Source: CAZFJG01 sp964410915
Lineage (GTDB): Bacteria; Synergistota; Synergistia; Synergistales; JAFGMB01
Reading direction: 5' to 3'
Length of the DNA: 41,329 nt
Assembly (NCBI GenBank): GCA_964410915.1
Contig: CAYPIU010000013.1
Span: 1-41,329, forward strand
Below, piece by piece: positions 6,532 through 14,808 of the stretch (its first letter is position 1; the number at the start of each line of letters is the position of its first letter). The notes under the pieces are model-generated. The model searched no databases. It was not told the origin of the DNA and saw nothing but the letters and a program-made list of their open reading frames with translations. A program made the translations under genes and the position numbers.

Positions 6532-9450
6532 TTGCAGCGTATATCCAACTCCATGATGTCCAGTATGTTCCTTAAGGATATGCATGACAGTCTCAACAGG
6601 CTTATGGATGTTGAAAAACAGATGTCCAGTCAGCAGCTATATTCTAAACCATCTGATAATCCATCAGAAGTCTCGAGAGGCATGACTGTAAAAACGAGTA
6701 TATCCAGAAATGAACAGTATCAGAGAAATCTGGATGACGCTGTTACATGGCTTTCAAACACTGAAACAGCCATGGGACAGATCACGGATATAGTCTCTTC
6801 TGTCAGAGAGCAAACCATCTACGCGGGTAATGGAGCACTTTCGGATGTCGATAAAGATGCCATAGCTAAAGATATAGCGGCTATGAGGGATGAGCTGATG
6901 CAGACTGCGAATTTTAACGTAGAAGGGCGGTATCTTCTTGCGGGCCTCCAGACATCTGAAAAACCTTTCATCAAGGATGAAAACGGTGAAATAAGCTATA
7001 TAGGAGATCTCGAGCATCTGTCATTTGAACTTGAGGAGAACGTAACAGGATCTATTTCACTTAACGGAAGAGATGTATTCCCCACATCCTTTACCAGCAG
7101 AAGTGTGAAAAGTATAGAAGTACCTCTGGACTTCAAGTGGAAGGGTGGATCCGAAGTTCTTCAAATATCAGTAGGGGATAAAACAGAAAGAGTTCTCCTG
7201 CCTCAGCGGTGGACAGACAGCGACACCCTGAGCAGCGCTGATCCCTCGGATCATGACGGATTTATATCACCCGGAGAGGAAATAAGGGGATATTCCCTAA
7301 CAGAGGTGGCCGAACTCATAAACAGCAGTGAAGGAGCAGGCAGACTGGTACACGCCGCTGTTAAGTCAGACTCCCTTTCCGGTACCCAGAACATAGAGGT
7401 AAAGAGCCTCAGCGGGGAGGAACTCCAGGTGAGCTCCCTTCACTGGGAGGAGAATCAGGAAAAAGGGCATTACCTCTGTTCAGATATCACCCCGTCCGGA
7501 TGGACAGCGGGGTCCGACGGGAAGATCAACCTGGAAATGGGAACTGACAAAACCTTTACAATTGATATCAGCGCTGGAGAAAGCCTTTCTGACGTGGCAG
7601 AGTCCCTCTCTGCTCTTGATGGAATATGGGCAGGAGAAAGGAATGATGGTTCCATTACCATGGTGGCGGAGAATTCCATGGATCCCTTTTCCGTCAGTGC
7701 AAGCGGCGGAGCCACAGAACTAATCAACTCTACAATGACCTCCGAACCGGTGGAAACTCCCATGGAGATGAGCCACACAGGGCTGTCCTCCTTTCTTGGA
7801 TTGTCCACAGCTGTTACATCCACAGAGTGGGATCCTTCAACAACTTTTGATCTATCCGCTGAACCCGTGGACATGATCTTCAGATCCGGAGAAAGAGTAA
7901 TGGAACTTGATATACAAAATGGAAACCTTACCCCGAAACAACTGGCAGATCGTATCAAAGCAGCCGGCGGTGACTGGCTTGAAGTGATATATCAGCAGGA
8001 TTCAGCCGTCAGTAACCCCACCGATACTTCAGCATCTGACCTTGAAAGTTCCACCTGCAGGCTAATGATAAGTACCAGGGACGGCAGCGAACTCAATATC
8101 TATGACAAAAAAAACAGTTGGGCCTCCAGGTTAGGTATCCAGACCGCTCTTTCTACAAAAGACATCACAAACATGAATTTCCCCGATACTGCAGGAGATG
8201 GAGTACCCGCAAAAATCGGAGTGGATTTTGGGGGGCAGATCCACGAGGTTAAACTTTACAAGGATGAAATTACAGATCCTTCAGGTAAACTGGATCCTGA
8301 GAAATTAGCCCTTCAGATAAAGGAACAGGTGGGACCCGAAAACATTGGTTTTGACCTGATAAGATCGGGAAAAGCATTAGCCCTTTATTCTTCAGAAGGA
8401 GACCCTCTTAGGATGGTGGACCTTCCCTACAGTGATCCCGCTTATAAGGACATCACCTCCGGGCTGGCCATGACCACGGGTCTCCAGTCCGGTATCACAA
8501 GCAATTCGGTTGGTCCAGTCCCGGCAGGTAGTGGTGGCACCTTTACAATTATCTCGGGCAGCAAAGAAATTTCCCTTTCCGTATCAGATGGAGAAACCCT
8601 TGATACCATAGCATCAAGAATAGAGGATATGGCCGGAAGCTGGCTTGACGTATCCCTGGCAGAGGATGGAGCGGGCAACTACAGACTGGCATTATCCCCG
8701 AAAGACGGCAGCCCCGTGAACGTCTTCGATGAAAGCGGCTCCGCCGCAAGAGATCTCGAACTGAATACTGATGTTAGAGTCCAGGCAGGTGGCTGGACTG
8801 GGGGAGGTCTTTTTTCCATCGAAGTTGACGGATATACCCATGAAATGGATCTCCCAGATCCCTTTACCCTGCAGGAAATGGAAGACCTGGTTAATGCCAG
8901 GTTCAGTGAAGAAGATGTTCATGCACAGGTTGTGGATAATGGAGGCACTGATGAATTGATTCTTTACTCTCCTGTGGGTAAAGATATTACCTTATTAGCT
9001 AATGCAGGGATGGATCCAGCTCCACCCTTAACCACTGAACAGAGAGGCGCAAACGGTTCCACCGGACCTTCCAGCCAGAACCTGGTGGTTCGGAGCGGTT
9101 CCAATGTTGAAGAGGTAGATCTTTTTGACCTTCTGGATGACCTTACAATAGCAATAGAGCAGGGTGCCGGGGAATCTCTCTCGGAAAGCTTTCTCCCGAA
9201 GCTGGATCAGGCCATGGACGAAATATTGAGGTCACGATCATACTGCGGCGCTCTGCAGAGAAGGTATGAAACAGCAGGCATGAGACTCAGTGAGAACAAT
9301 ATTTCCCTCACTGATCTTGAGAGCAATATCATGGATGTGGATATGGCAGAAGCAGCAATGGAATTTCAGACATCCCAGACTGTTTACCAGGCAACCCTCG
9401 CGACTATAGCGAAGGTAATACAGCCTACTCTGGTGGATTATCTTGCCTGA
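6532..9450 (+). CDS. flgL: Giant hook-filament junction protein FlgL (HAP3)
   Basis: FlgL joins the hook to the filament. The N-terminal flagellin-like coiled coil (RISNSMMSSMFLKDM and SSQQLYSKPSDNPSEVSRG) and the C-terminal one (ENNISLTDLESNIMDVDMAEAAM) are clear FlgL signatures. Total length is about 972 residues, against roughly 300 for typical FlgL. The extra 600 or more residues (about 190-850) hold several degenerate repeats resembling the Flagellin_IN/hook-IN motif, for example TFTIDISAGESLSDVAESL and KEISLSVSDGETLDTIASRI. TTG 6532 is preferred: it lies 6-7 bases after GAGGTG (6520-6525), which overlaps the upstream GTG at 6523. No flgK is present between flgE and this gene, which is unusual. 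Confidence 0.9.
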   Translation: MQRISNSMMSSMFLKDMHDSLNRLMDVEKQMSSQQLYSKPSDNPSEVSRGMTVKTSISRNEQYQRNLDDAVTWLSNTETAMGQITDIVSSVREQTIYAGNGALSDVDKDAIAKDIAAMRDELMQTANFNVEGRYLLAGLQTSEKPFIKDENGEISYIGDLEHLSFELEENVTGSISLNGRDVFPTSFTSRSVKSIEVPLDFKWKGGSEVLQISVGDKTERVLLPQRWTDSDTLSSADPSDHDGFISPGEEIRGYSLTEVAELINSSEGAGRLVHAAVKSDSLSGTQNIEVKSLSGEELQVSSLHWEENQEKGHYLCSDITPSGWTAGSDGKINLEMGTDKTFTIDISAGESLSDVAESLSALDGIWAGERNDGSITMVAENSMDPFSVSASGGATELINSTMTSEPVETPMEMSHTGLSSFLGLSTAVTSTEWDPSTTFDLSAEPVDMIFRSGERVMELDIQNGNLTPKQLADRIKAAGGDWLEVIYQQDSAVSNPTDTSASDLESSTCRLMISTRDGSELNIYDKKNSWASRLGIQTALSTKDITNMNFPDTAGDGVPAKIGVDFGGQIHEVKLYKDEITDPSGKLDPEKLALQIKEQVGPENIGFDLIRSGKALALYSSEGDPLRMVDLPYSDPAYKDITSGLAMTTGLQSGITSNSVGPVPAGSGGTFTIISGSKEISLSVSDGETLDTIASRIEDMAGSWLDVSLAEDGAGNYRLALSPKDGSPVNVFDESGSAARDLELNTDVRVQAGGWTGGGLFSIEVDGYTHEMDLPDPFTLQEMEDLVNARFSEEDVHAQVVDNGGTDELILYSPVGKDITLLANAGMDPAPPLTTEQRGANGSTGPSSQNLVVRSGSNVEEVDLFDLLDDLTIAIEQGAGESLSESFLPKLDQAMDEILRSRSYCGALQRRYETAGMRLSENNISLTDLESNIMDVDMAEAAMEFQTSQTVYQATLATIAKVIQPTLVDYLA

Positions 9451-9483
9451 GAATAAGGCTTTATAATAACTATATATGTTGTT

Positions 9484-9489
9484 TATAAT
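9484..9489 (+). promoter_or_regulatory. Possible -10 box (TATAAT) in the flgL-flhB gap
   Basis: A perfect TATAAT sits in an AT-rich stretch (9460-9497) between flgL and flhB, inside the 10-mer GTTTATAATA. No good -35 is visible at 16-18 bases upstream (TTATAA at best). It could supply a separate promoter for flhB and the sigma factor. Confidence 0.3.
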
Positions 9490-9552
9490 AGACTAAAATG
9501 GTCGGTGAAGCTTTTGTACCATTCTCTAACTTCCTCCTATGAAACTTGCCTT

Positions 9553-9607
9553 CAAAAAGGATCTTATAGTCCCCGGTTGGATCAGCGGTCGGGGACTCTG
9601 CTTTTTG
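9553..9607 (+). promoter_or_regulatory. Two-tier hairpin over the flhB translation start region
   Basis: An inner 8-base perfect stem AGTCCCCG/CGGGGACT (9568-9575 with 9590-9597) carries a 14-base loop. An outer 7-base stem CAAAAAG/CTTTTTG (9553-9559 with 9601-9607) encloses it with an asymmetric interior loop. The structure covers the region where FlhB must start. It could modulate flhB translation, or act as a weak terminator (only five T follow). Function is inferred. Confidence 0.45.
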
Positions 9608-10689
9608 ATCTTCAGATCTTTGCCCAGGAAAAAACAGAGGAACCCACACCACGCAAAAGACGTAAGGAACGGGAAGAAGGAAGGATCGCACAGAGCAAGG
9701 ATCTTTCAGCTGCGATAACAATTCTGTCAGGGATCGGAAGTCTCTTTTTTTTGTCAGGTTTCATGTGGTATTCATATGTTGAGTTCCTCCAATGGTGTAC
9801 AGCCTGGCTTCCCTCCATAGCAATGGATCAGGCCGAATGGTCCTCCGTCCTCGCAAGGAAAAGCAGTTTTCTATTTCTGCGTATGTGGCTGCCCATGGCA
9901 GCAATAGTAATGGGTTTATCCTTTTTTGTAACAGCCTCCCAGGCTGGTCTCAAGATAAGCTCAAAACCCCTGATACCTAAAATGGACAGATTCGATCCTG
10001 CCAAAGGGCTGAAAAAGATGTTTTCCCTGAAATCACTGGTTGAAGCATTAAAGGCTATTCTCAAAGCAGGTTTTCTATTCGTAATACTTTACTTTGGAAT
10101 AAAAAATGAAATTACTCTGTTTTACAGGGTTTCTCAGACAGACCCGGCATCAGGACTTTCTCTTGTCCTACATGTTTTTTTACGATTATCACTGAAACTT
10201 GGCCTGGCACTACTTTGTCTGGGGATCCTTGACTTCGGGTTCCAGAAATGGGAATTCTCCAGATCTATCAAGATGACCAAACAGGAAGTAAAAGATGAAT
10301 TCAAACAGACTGAAGGTGATCCCATGGTTCGCCAGAGGATCAGAGGCAAACAGTCTGAATTGAGTAGGTCAAGGATGATGAGCCAGGTACCCGAGGCTGA
10401 TGTAGTAGTAACCAACCCCACTCACTTTGCAATTGCACTGAAATATGACAGAGATCAGATGAATGCCCCCACAGTAACAGCAAAGGGAGCAGGCTACATT
10501 GCCATGAAGATCAAAGATGTGGCAAGAGAATCAGGTGTACCGCTGGTAGAGGATAAAAAGATAGCAAGAACCCTTTACAGAAATTCGGATATAGGACAGG
10601 AAATACCAGAAGACCTGTATATTGCAGTAGCCGAAGTACTTGCATATGTATACTCCCTCAGAAATGAAGATGAAAAAGACCGACCCTGA
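9577..10689 (+). CDS. flhB: Flagellar type III export switch protein FlhB
   Basis: FlhB is the inner-membrane export component that switches substrate specificity from rod/hook to filament proteins. The conserved start FDLQIFA-EKTEEPTPRKRR is followed by four membrane segments. The cytoplasmic autocleavage motif NPTH is encoded at 10414-10425, so the switch function should be intact. The start is unclear. The frame is open back to GTG 9505, but that stretch does not look like FlhB and has no good ribosome site. TTG 9577 gives a typical length (about 370 residues) but lies in the loop of a hairpin; CTG 9598 would also fit. The gene is followed by an AT-rich leader and the sigma factor. Confidence 0.9.
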   Translation: MDQRSGTLLFDLQIFAQEKTEEPTPRKRRKEREEGRIAQSKDLSAAITILSGIGSLFFLSGFMWYSYVEFLQWCTAWLPSIAMDQAEWSSVLARKSSFLFLRMWLPMAAIVMGLSFFVTASQAGLKISSKPLIPKMDRFDPAKGLKKMFSLKSLVEALKAILKAGFLFVILYFGIKNEITLFYRVSQTDPASGLSLVLHVFLRLSLKLGLALLCLGILDFGFQKWEFSRSIKMTKQEVKDEFKQTEGDPMVRQRIRGKQSELSRSRMMSQVPEADVVVTNPTHFAIALKYDRDQMNAPTVTAKGAGYIAMKIKDVARESGVPLVEDKKIARTLYRNSDIGQEIPEDLYIAVAEVLAYVYSLRNEDEKDRP

Positions 10690-10714
10690 ATTTCTTATCA
10701 GTTCTAATTTGCAT

Positions 10715-10724
10715 TATTATAAAC
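10715..10724. promoter_or_regulatory. Shared intergenic 10-mer TATTATAAAC (sigma gene leader)
   Basis: The 10-mer TATTATAAAC occurs here, at 37078-37087 before fliP, and in reverse orientation at 9481-9490 before flhB. All three copies are intergenic. The surrounding 115 bases (10690-10804) are AT-rich and carry possible promoter parts: TTGTAC at 10743 with TATTTA at 10767 (18-base spacer), and TATAAT at 10771. Confidence 0.35.
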
Positions 10725-10804
10725 GTTAATATATACTTCCATTTGTACAAGTGTTATTTATTGCATTATTTATAATACTTATACTAATCCTTGGAGGTAG
10801 AATA

Positions 10805-11614
10805 ATGCAGCGAAGGATAACGACAGCTGAATCTGAAAGAGATAAGTTATCAGAAAAAAATTTATGGGCAAGATATGGTGAAACTTCCCACAGGAGCCTT
10901 GAAAGAAAGCTTATCCAGCAGGACCTGGTGAAGAAATACCAGTATCTTGTCAAGTTCGTTATCCGCAGAATGAATCTCTGTCCACCAAGAGAACTTGATT
11001 ATGAGGATCTCCTCAGCTACGGCAACATTGGTTTGCTCGATGCCATAGATCGTTTTGATCCCTCCCTTGGATTCGCTTTTCAGACCTACGCAGCTTCAAG
11101 GATCAGGGGTACCGTTCTTGATGAGCTTAGACGATTTGACTGGATCTCGCGAACTGGAAGAGAGAAGATCAGCGCTCTTGAAAGAGCGACAGAACAGGAA
11201 CTTCAGGAAAGTGGAGAGGTCACGAACACAAAACTCAGGGAAAGAATGGGAATGAATTCAAAACAATTCATGGAGATCCTTGAGATAGCCAACAGAAGCC
11301 ATATGGGTTTCCTGGATGAAGAAATGTTTCTTGAGGATTCTGATGTGAAAAAAAGTGGCGTCCTTGCAGGAGACATTCCAGGACCAGAAGAAGTTACGGA
11401 ATGCAGAGACGAAGTCGAAAAACTTTATGGTGCCATTTCGGAGCTGACAGAAAGAGAAAAACGGCTTATTTTCCTATACTATTTTCGATTCTGCAACTTT
11501 AGTGAAATAGCAAAGGAATTCGACCTTTCCGAATCCAGAATATCCCAACTTCATAAAAAAGTTTTAAACAAACTGAAGCAAAAATTAGCTGAGATACTTG
11601 GAGCAGATATTTAA
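10805..11614 (+). CDS. fliA: Flagellar sigma factor, FliA/WhiG (sigma28) family
   Basis: This sigma70-family factor directs RNA polymerase to late flagellar and chemotaxis promoters. Its 269 residues contain region 2 (ELDYEDLLSYGNIGLLDAI and FAFQTYAASRIRGTVLDELR), region 3 and region 4 (LTEREKRLIFLYYF and FSEIAKEFDLSESRISQLHKKV), with no region 1.1, as in FliA/SigD/WhiG. ATG 10805 is chosen because GGAGG lies at 10793-10797. An in-frame extension to 10751 would add a hydrophobic segment and is rejected. The cognate -10 element (GCCGATAA) is seen before flgD. No flgM anti-sigma gene is adjacent. fliE starts 63 bases downstream. Confidence 0.93.
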   Translation: MQRRITTAESERDKLSEKNLWARYGETSHRSLERKLIQQDLVKKYQYLVKFVIRRMNLCPPRELDYEDLLSYGNIGLLDAIDRFDPSLGFAFQTYAASRIRGTVLDELRRFDWISRTGREKISALERATEQELQESGEVTNTKLRERMGMNSKQFMEILEIANRSHMGFLDEEMFLEDSDVKKSGVLAGDIPGPEEVTECRDEVEKLYGAISELTEREKRLIFLYYFRFCNFSEIAKEFDLSESRISQLHKKVLNKLKQKLAEILGADI

Positions 11615-11677
11615 CAAGACCTGATTATACGATCTTGAGCAGGATAAAAAATAATTTGACCAGGAGGTGCAACAAGT

Positions 11678-12022
11678 TTGAGCTCTTCCCCTGTTAATCT
11701 GACAACTCTTAAAAATATGCGTTCAGCATATGGCAGAAACATTGAGATCAAGCCCTTAGATATTGAAAAAAATGAGGAAGACCCGCAGAAGAAAAAGATC
11801 GTATCATCTTTCGAAGATTCATTGCAGAAGGGTCTCCAGAAAGTTAATGATCTTCAAATCAATGCAGAAAATTCCATGGAAGCTATGGTAACGGGAGATG
11901 TTGATGATATCTCAGAAGTTGCGGCTGCCGTCTCAGAGGCTGACCTTTCCCTACGGTTCGCTATCCAGGTCAGAGATAAGCTGCTGGATGCATATAACCA
12001 GCTTATCAGAATCTCGGTTTGA
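11678..12022 (+). CDS. fliE: MS-ring/rod junction protein FliE
   Basis: FliE links the MS-ring to the proximal rod and is the first protein exported. The 114-residue protein ends in the family signature (AAVSEADLSLRFAIQVRDKLLDAYNQLIRISV region, residues about 83-114). The first 50 residues are more variable. The start is TTG 11678 after a strong AGGAGGTG at 11662-11669. It lies 32 bases before fliF, the conserved fliE-fliF pairing. flgB and flgC, usually directly upstream of fliE, are instead 18 kb away. Confidence 0.92.
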   Translation: MSSSPVNLTTLKNMRSAYGRNIEIKPLDIEKNEEDPQKKKIVSSFEDSLQKGLQKVNDLQINAENSMEAMVTGDVDDISEVAAAVSEADLSLRFAIQVRDKLLDAYNQLIRISV

Positions 12023-12054
12023 ACCGGGCTTACGATTGGAAAGAACGTGGTTAG

Positions 12055-13599
12055 ATGGAAGCAGTCAAAAATTTATTTTATAAAATTAAGGATCTCTGGA
12101 AAAAGCTGGGCATAACTCAACGTTGGGTAATAGCCGCAGTAACTGTCGTATTGCTTCTGTCCTTTTCCTCATTTCTTTTCTTTGCCGGGAAAGACAGCTA
12201 TACTCCTCTTTTCTCAGGTCTTGAGCTAAATGACCAGGCGGCTATAGTGGAACTTTTGAAGGAAAAAGGAGTCGATTACAAACTTGCTCCCTCCTCATCT
12301 GCGATCCTCGTACCTGAAAGTTCTGTATATAACCTGAGGCTGACAATGGCATCTTCGGGACTTCCTCGGAATGGCACTGTGGGTTACGAGATATTCGATG
12401 ACACAAAGATGGGAATGACAGATTTCCAGCAGCAGGTAGCTTACGTAAGGGCTCTGGAGGGTGAACTTGCGCGGACCATAAGCAGACTCGAGGTAATTGA
12501 ATCTGCAAGGGTCAGCGTAGTCCTGCCCAAACAGAAACTTTTTCTGAAAGAACAGGAACCAGCTACCGCCTCCGTTCTTGTAAAGCTCCGCCCCGGAAGA
12601 CAAATGAAAGTCGATCAGGTAAAAGCTGTTATGAAACTGGTCGCATCAAGTATAGAGGGACTAAAACCTGAAAATGTCTCCCTGGTAGATACATCCGGGC
12701 GCCTTCTTTCGGAACTTGCGGGGGACGGATATCTTATTCATTCAGGATCCTCCGGCAGCGTATCTTCAGTGCAGCGTGAACTGGAAAGACATCATGAGAT
12801 AGAGGTACAGAAAAAGATCCAGAATATGCTTTCCGCTATCTTCGGCCAGGGTAACACTGTAGTAAGAATTAATGTCGAACTTGATTTTACAAGATCAAGC
12901 AGTAAAAAACATGAATACATTCCTCAGTCAAAAGGAAAAGGAATTGTAAGGAGCGTTCAGAATAACGAAGAGAGTTATACCGGATCGACACAATCAGACC
13001 AGGGTGTAGGAACTGCTTCAAATATTCCCGGTTATGCTGTAAAGACTTCCGGATCAAATAATGGTGAATATAACAAAACGGACGAAGTAATAAATTATGA
13101 AATATCCTCCATGGAACTGGAGGAAGAAAAGTCCCCAGGCACGATCAAAAGAATAACAGCATCTGTTGTAATAAATGCGAAAGAAAGCTCCATCCATAAA
13201 GAAGAGCTTCTGGCCTCCCTTTCAGCGGCAATAGGAATAAACAAAGAACGAGGAGACATTCTTTCACTCTCTTTTATGCCCTTTGCTTCACCTGATAGAT
13301 CCGGGACACTGCCACAGGGCTTCGAAGAAAGAACTTTTTTTGAAAGATCTCTCGTTCCATCAATTCTAATAGTAGCCTTTTTAACTCTTATCATTATATT
13401 TCTGGCCAGACACTTCAAAAAGAATAGGGACTCAAGTGACTCTGAAGAAAAGCTCGATCAGGATCCAGAGGATGTAGCGAAACTCTGGGACGTACCCAAA
13501 GACGAGATGCAGATCCTTGAAGAACAGGTTGAACTTTATGCAGAAACATACCCGGACGAAGTAGCCGGAATAATCAAAAAATGGCTGGAGGAATCCTGA
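12055..13599 (+). CDS. fliF: Flagellar MS-ring protein FliF
   Basis: FliF forms the membrane-embedded MS-ring on which the motor and export gate are built. The 514-residue protein has a first membrane helix at about residues 24-45, a large periplasmic region with the YscJ/FliF ring-building motifs (YTPLFSGLELNDQAAIVELLKEKG; LEGELARTISRLEVIESARVSVV) and a second membrane helix at about 433-452. The cytoplasmic tail (PDEVAGIIKKWLEES) contacts FliG. Its end contains the ribosome-binding site of fliG, and the two are nearly abutting, so stoichiometry is probably coupled. Confidence 0.95.
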   Translation: MEAVKNLFYKIKDLWKKLGITQRWVIAAVTVVLLLSFSSFLFFAGKDSYTPLFSGLELNDQAAIVELLKEKGVDYKLAPSSSAILVPESSVYNLRLTMASSGLPRNGTVGYEIFDDTKMGMTDFQQQVAYVRALEGELARTISRLEVIESARVSVVLPKQKLFLKEQEPATASVLVKLRPGRQMKVDQVKAVMKLVASSIEGLKPENVSLVDTSGRLLSELAGDGYLIHSGSSGSVSSVQRELERHHEIEVQKKIQNMLSAIFGQGNTVVRINVELDFTRSSSKKHEYIPQSKGKGIVRSVQNNEESYTGSTQSDQGVGTASNIPGYAVKTSGSNNGEYNKTDEVINYEISSMELEEEKSPGTIKRITASVVINAKESSIHKEELLASLSAAIGINKERGDILSLSFMPFASPDRSGTLPQGFEERTFFERSLVPSILIVAFLTLIIIFLARHFKKNRDSSDSEEKLDQDPEDVAKLWDVPKDEMQILEEQVELYAETYPDEVAGIIKKWLEES

Positions 13600-13601
13600 T
13601 C

Positions 13602-14609
13602 ATGACATCATCGAAAGATATCAAAGGCAGGAAAAAAGCAGCCATTTTAATGGTCCTGCTTGGACAAAAAAACGCATCTCGGATCTATACACATCTTGAT
13701 GAATCGACTATTGAACTGTTGACCCTGGAGATAGCTTCCCTCAGAAATGTTGATAAATCACAGAGAGAATCGATCTTGAGAGAAACACAGGAAATTATCA
13801 TGGCTAAAGAATTCCTTGGAAGCGGAGGTGTTTCTTATGCCCGAGACCTTCTTGAACAATCCATGGGTCCGGAAAAGGCAGAAGACCTGCTTAGAAAACT
13901 TACCTCCAATCTCCAGTCCAAACCCTTTGACTTCCTCAGGTCTTCCGACCCTGTGCAGCTGCTTTCTTTTATTCAGGGGGAACATCCGCAGATGATAGCC
14001 CTTGTCCTTTCATTTCTGCCAGAAGACAAAGCGGCACCTGTACTTGGAGGTTTAGAAAGGGAACTTCAGGCAGAAGTAGCGGTCAGAATAGCAAAAATGG
14101 ACAGAGTGGCACCTGAAATACTCAGAGACACTGAAAAAGTGCTGGAGAAAAAGATCAGCTCCGTAGTAGGAAGGGATTTCTCTCTTGCCGGAGGCATAGA
14201 TTCTGTTGTCGGAATAATAAATAAAGCGGGAAGAAAAACCGAAAAGATAATTCTGGAAATTCTTGACGAAAAAGATCCTGAACTTGCTGAAGATATCCGT
14301 AAAAAACTCTTTACCTTCGAAGATATCATCCTTGTGGATGATCGATCACTTCAAAAACTTCTCAGGGAAGTTGATACAAAGGAACTCGCCATGGCACTTA
14401 AGGGTGTCGGGAATGATCTTCGCGAGAAGTTTTTCAACAACATGTCTGAACGTGCTACAGAAATGCTTAAAGAAGAAATGGAATATATGGGGCCTGTAAA
14501 GATTCGCGATGTTGAGGAATCACAACAAAAGATCGTCAACAAGATCCGTGCACTTGAAGAAGCCGGGGAGATAATTCTTGCAGGGAGCGGTGAGGACGTT
14601 GTCATCTGA
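13602..14609 (+). CDS. fliG: Motor switch protein FliG
   Basis: FliG couples stator force to the rotor and sets rotation direction with FliM and FliN. Its 335 residues carry all three domains: the N-terminal FliF-binding part (GRKKAAILMVLLGQKNASRI), the middle domain with the EHPQ motif (FIQGEHPQMIALVLSFL, about residue 130), and the C-terminal domain with charged torque helix residues (DDRSLQKLLREVDTKELAMALKG). ATG 13602 is chosen because GGAGG at 13586-13590 is correctly placed for it; ATG 13581 lies upstream of that site. The gene ends 44 bases before a placeholder gap that appears to be false. Confidence 0.95.
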   Translation: MTSSKDIKGRKKAAILMVLLGQKNASRIYTHLDESTIELLTLEIASLRNVDKSQRESILRETQEIIMAKEFLGSGGVSYARDLLEQSMGPEKAEDLLRKLTSNLQSKPFDFLRSSDPVQLLSFIQGEHPQMIALVLSFLPEDKAAPVLGGLERELQAEVAVRIAKMDRVAPEILRDTEKVLEKKISSVVGRDFSLAGGIDSVVGIINKAGRKTEKIILEILDEKDPELAEDIRKKLFTFEDIILVDDRSLQKLLREVDTKELAMALKGVGNDLREKFFNNMSERATEMLKEEMEYMGPVKIRDVEESQQKIVNKIRALEEAGEIILAGSGEDVVI

Positions 14610-14653
14610 TCACCCAAAGGGAAAAGTCCTTCGAGGTGTCTCTATGTCTGAAG
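14599..14653 (+). repeat. 55-bp exact duplication flanking a gap (copy 1)
   Basis: Bases 14599-14653, directly before a run of 100 N, are identical to bases 14754-14808 directly after it. The repeated piece contains the fliG stop and the fliH ribosome site and start. A 55-base exact overlap at two contig ends matches a common assembler k-mer length, so this is best read as one locus present twice, not as a biological repeat. Confidence 0.95.
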
Positions 14654-14753
14654 NNNNNNNNNNNNNNNNNNNNNNNNNNNNNNNNNNNNNNNNNNNNNNN
14701 NNNNNNNNNNNNNNNNNNNNNNNNNNNNNNNNNNNNNNNNNNNNNNNNNNNNN
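14654..14753. other. Assembly gap (100 N), probably spurious
   Basis: Exactly 100 N. Both sides carry the same 55 bases, so the two contigs overlap. Collapsing them leaves 34 bases between the fliG stop and the fliH ATG. Confidence 0.97.
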
Positions 14754-14808
14754 TTGTCATCTGATCACCCAAAGGGAAAAGTCCTTCGAGGTGTCTCTAT
14801 GTCTGAAG
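14754..14808 (+). repeat. 55-bp exact duplication flanking a gap (copy 2)
   Basis: Second copy of bases 14599-14653; see that entry. This copy runs uninterrupted into fliH. Confidence 0.95.

Noticed and set aside
7470..7958. 162-codon open frame on the minus strand opposite flgL
   Set aside because: Shadow of the flgL reading frame with no ribosome site and no recognisable domain.
9498..9542. 14-codon open frame as a real leader peptide gene
   Set aside because: Short, without a ribosome site and without any codon run that suggests attenuation; kept only as part of the flhB leader observation.
10751..10804. In-frame extension of the sigma factor that would add a hydrophobic N-terminal helix
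   Set aside because: GGAGG at 10793-10797 is placed for ATG 10805, the extension lies in AT-rich promoter-like sequence, and FliA-type factors have no membrane helix.
14599..14808. Biological direct repeat at the fliG-fliH junction
   Set aside because: The copies abut the N run on both sides and have a typical k-mer length, so an assembly overlap explains them.
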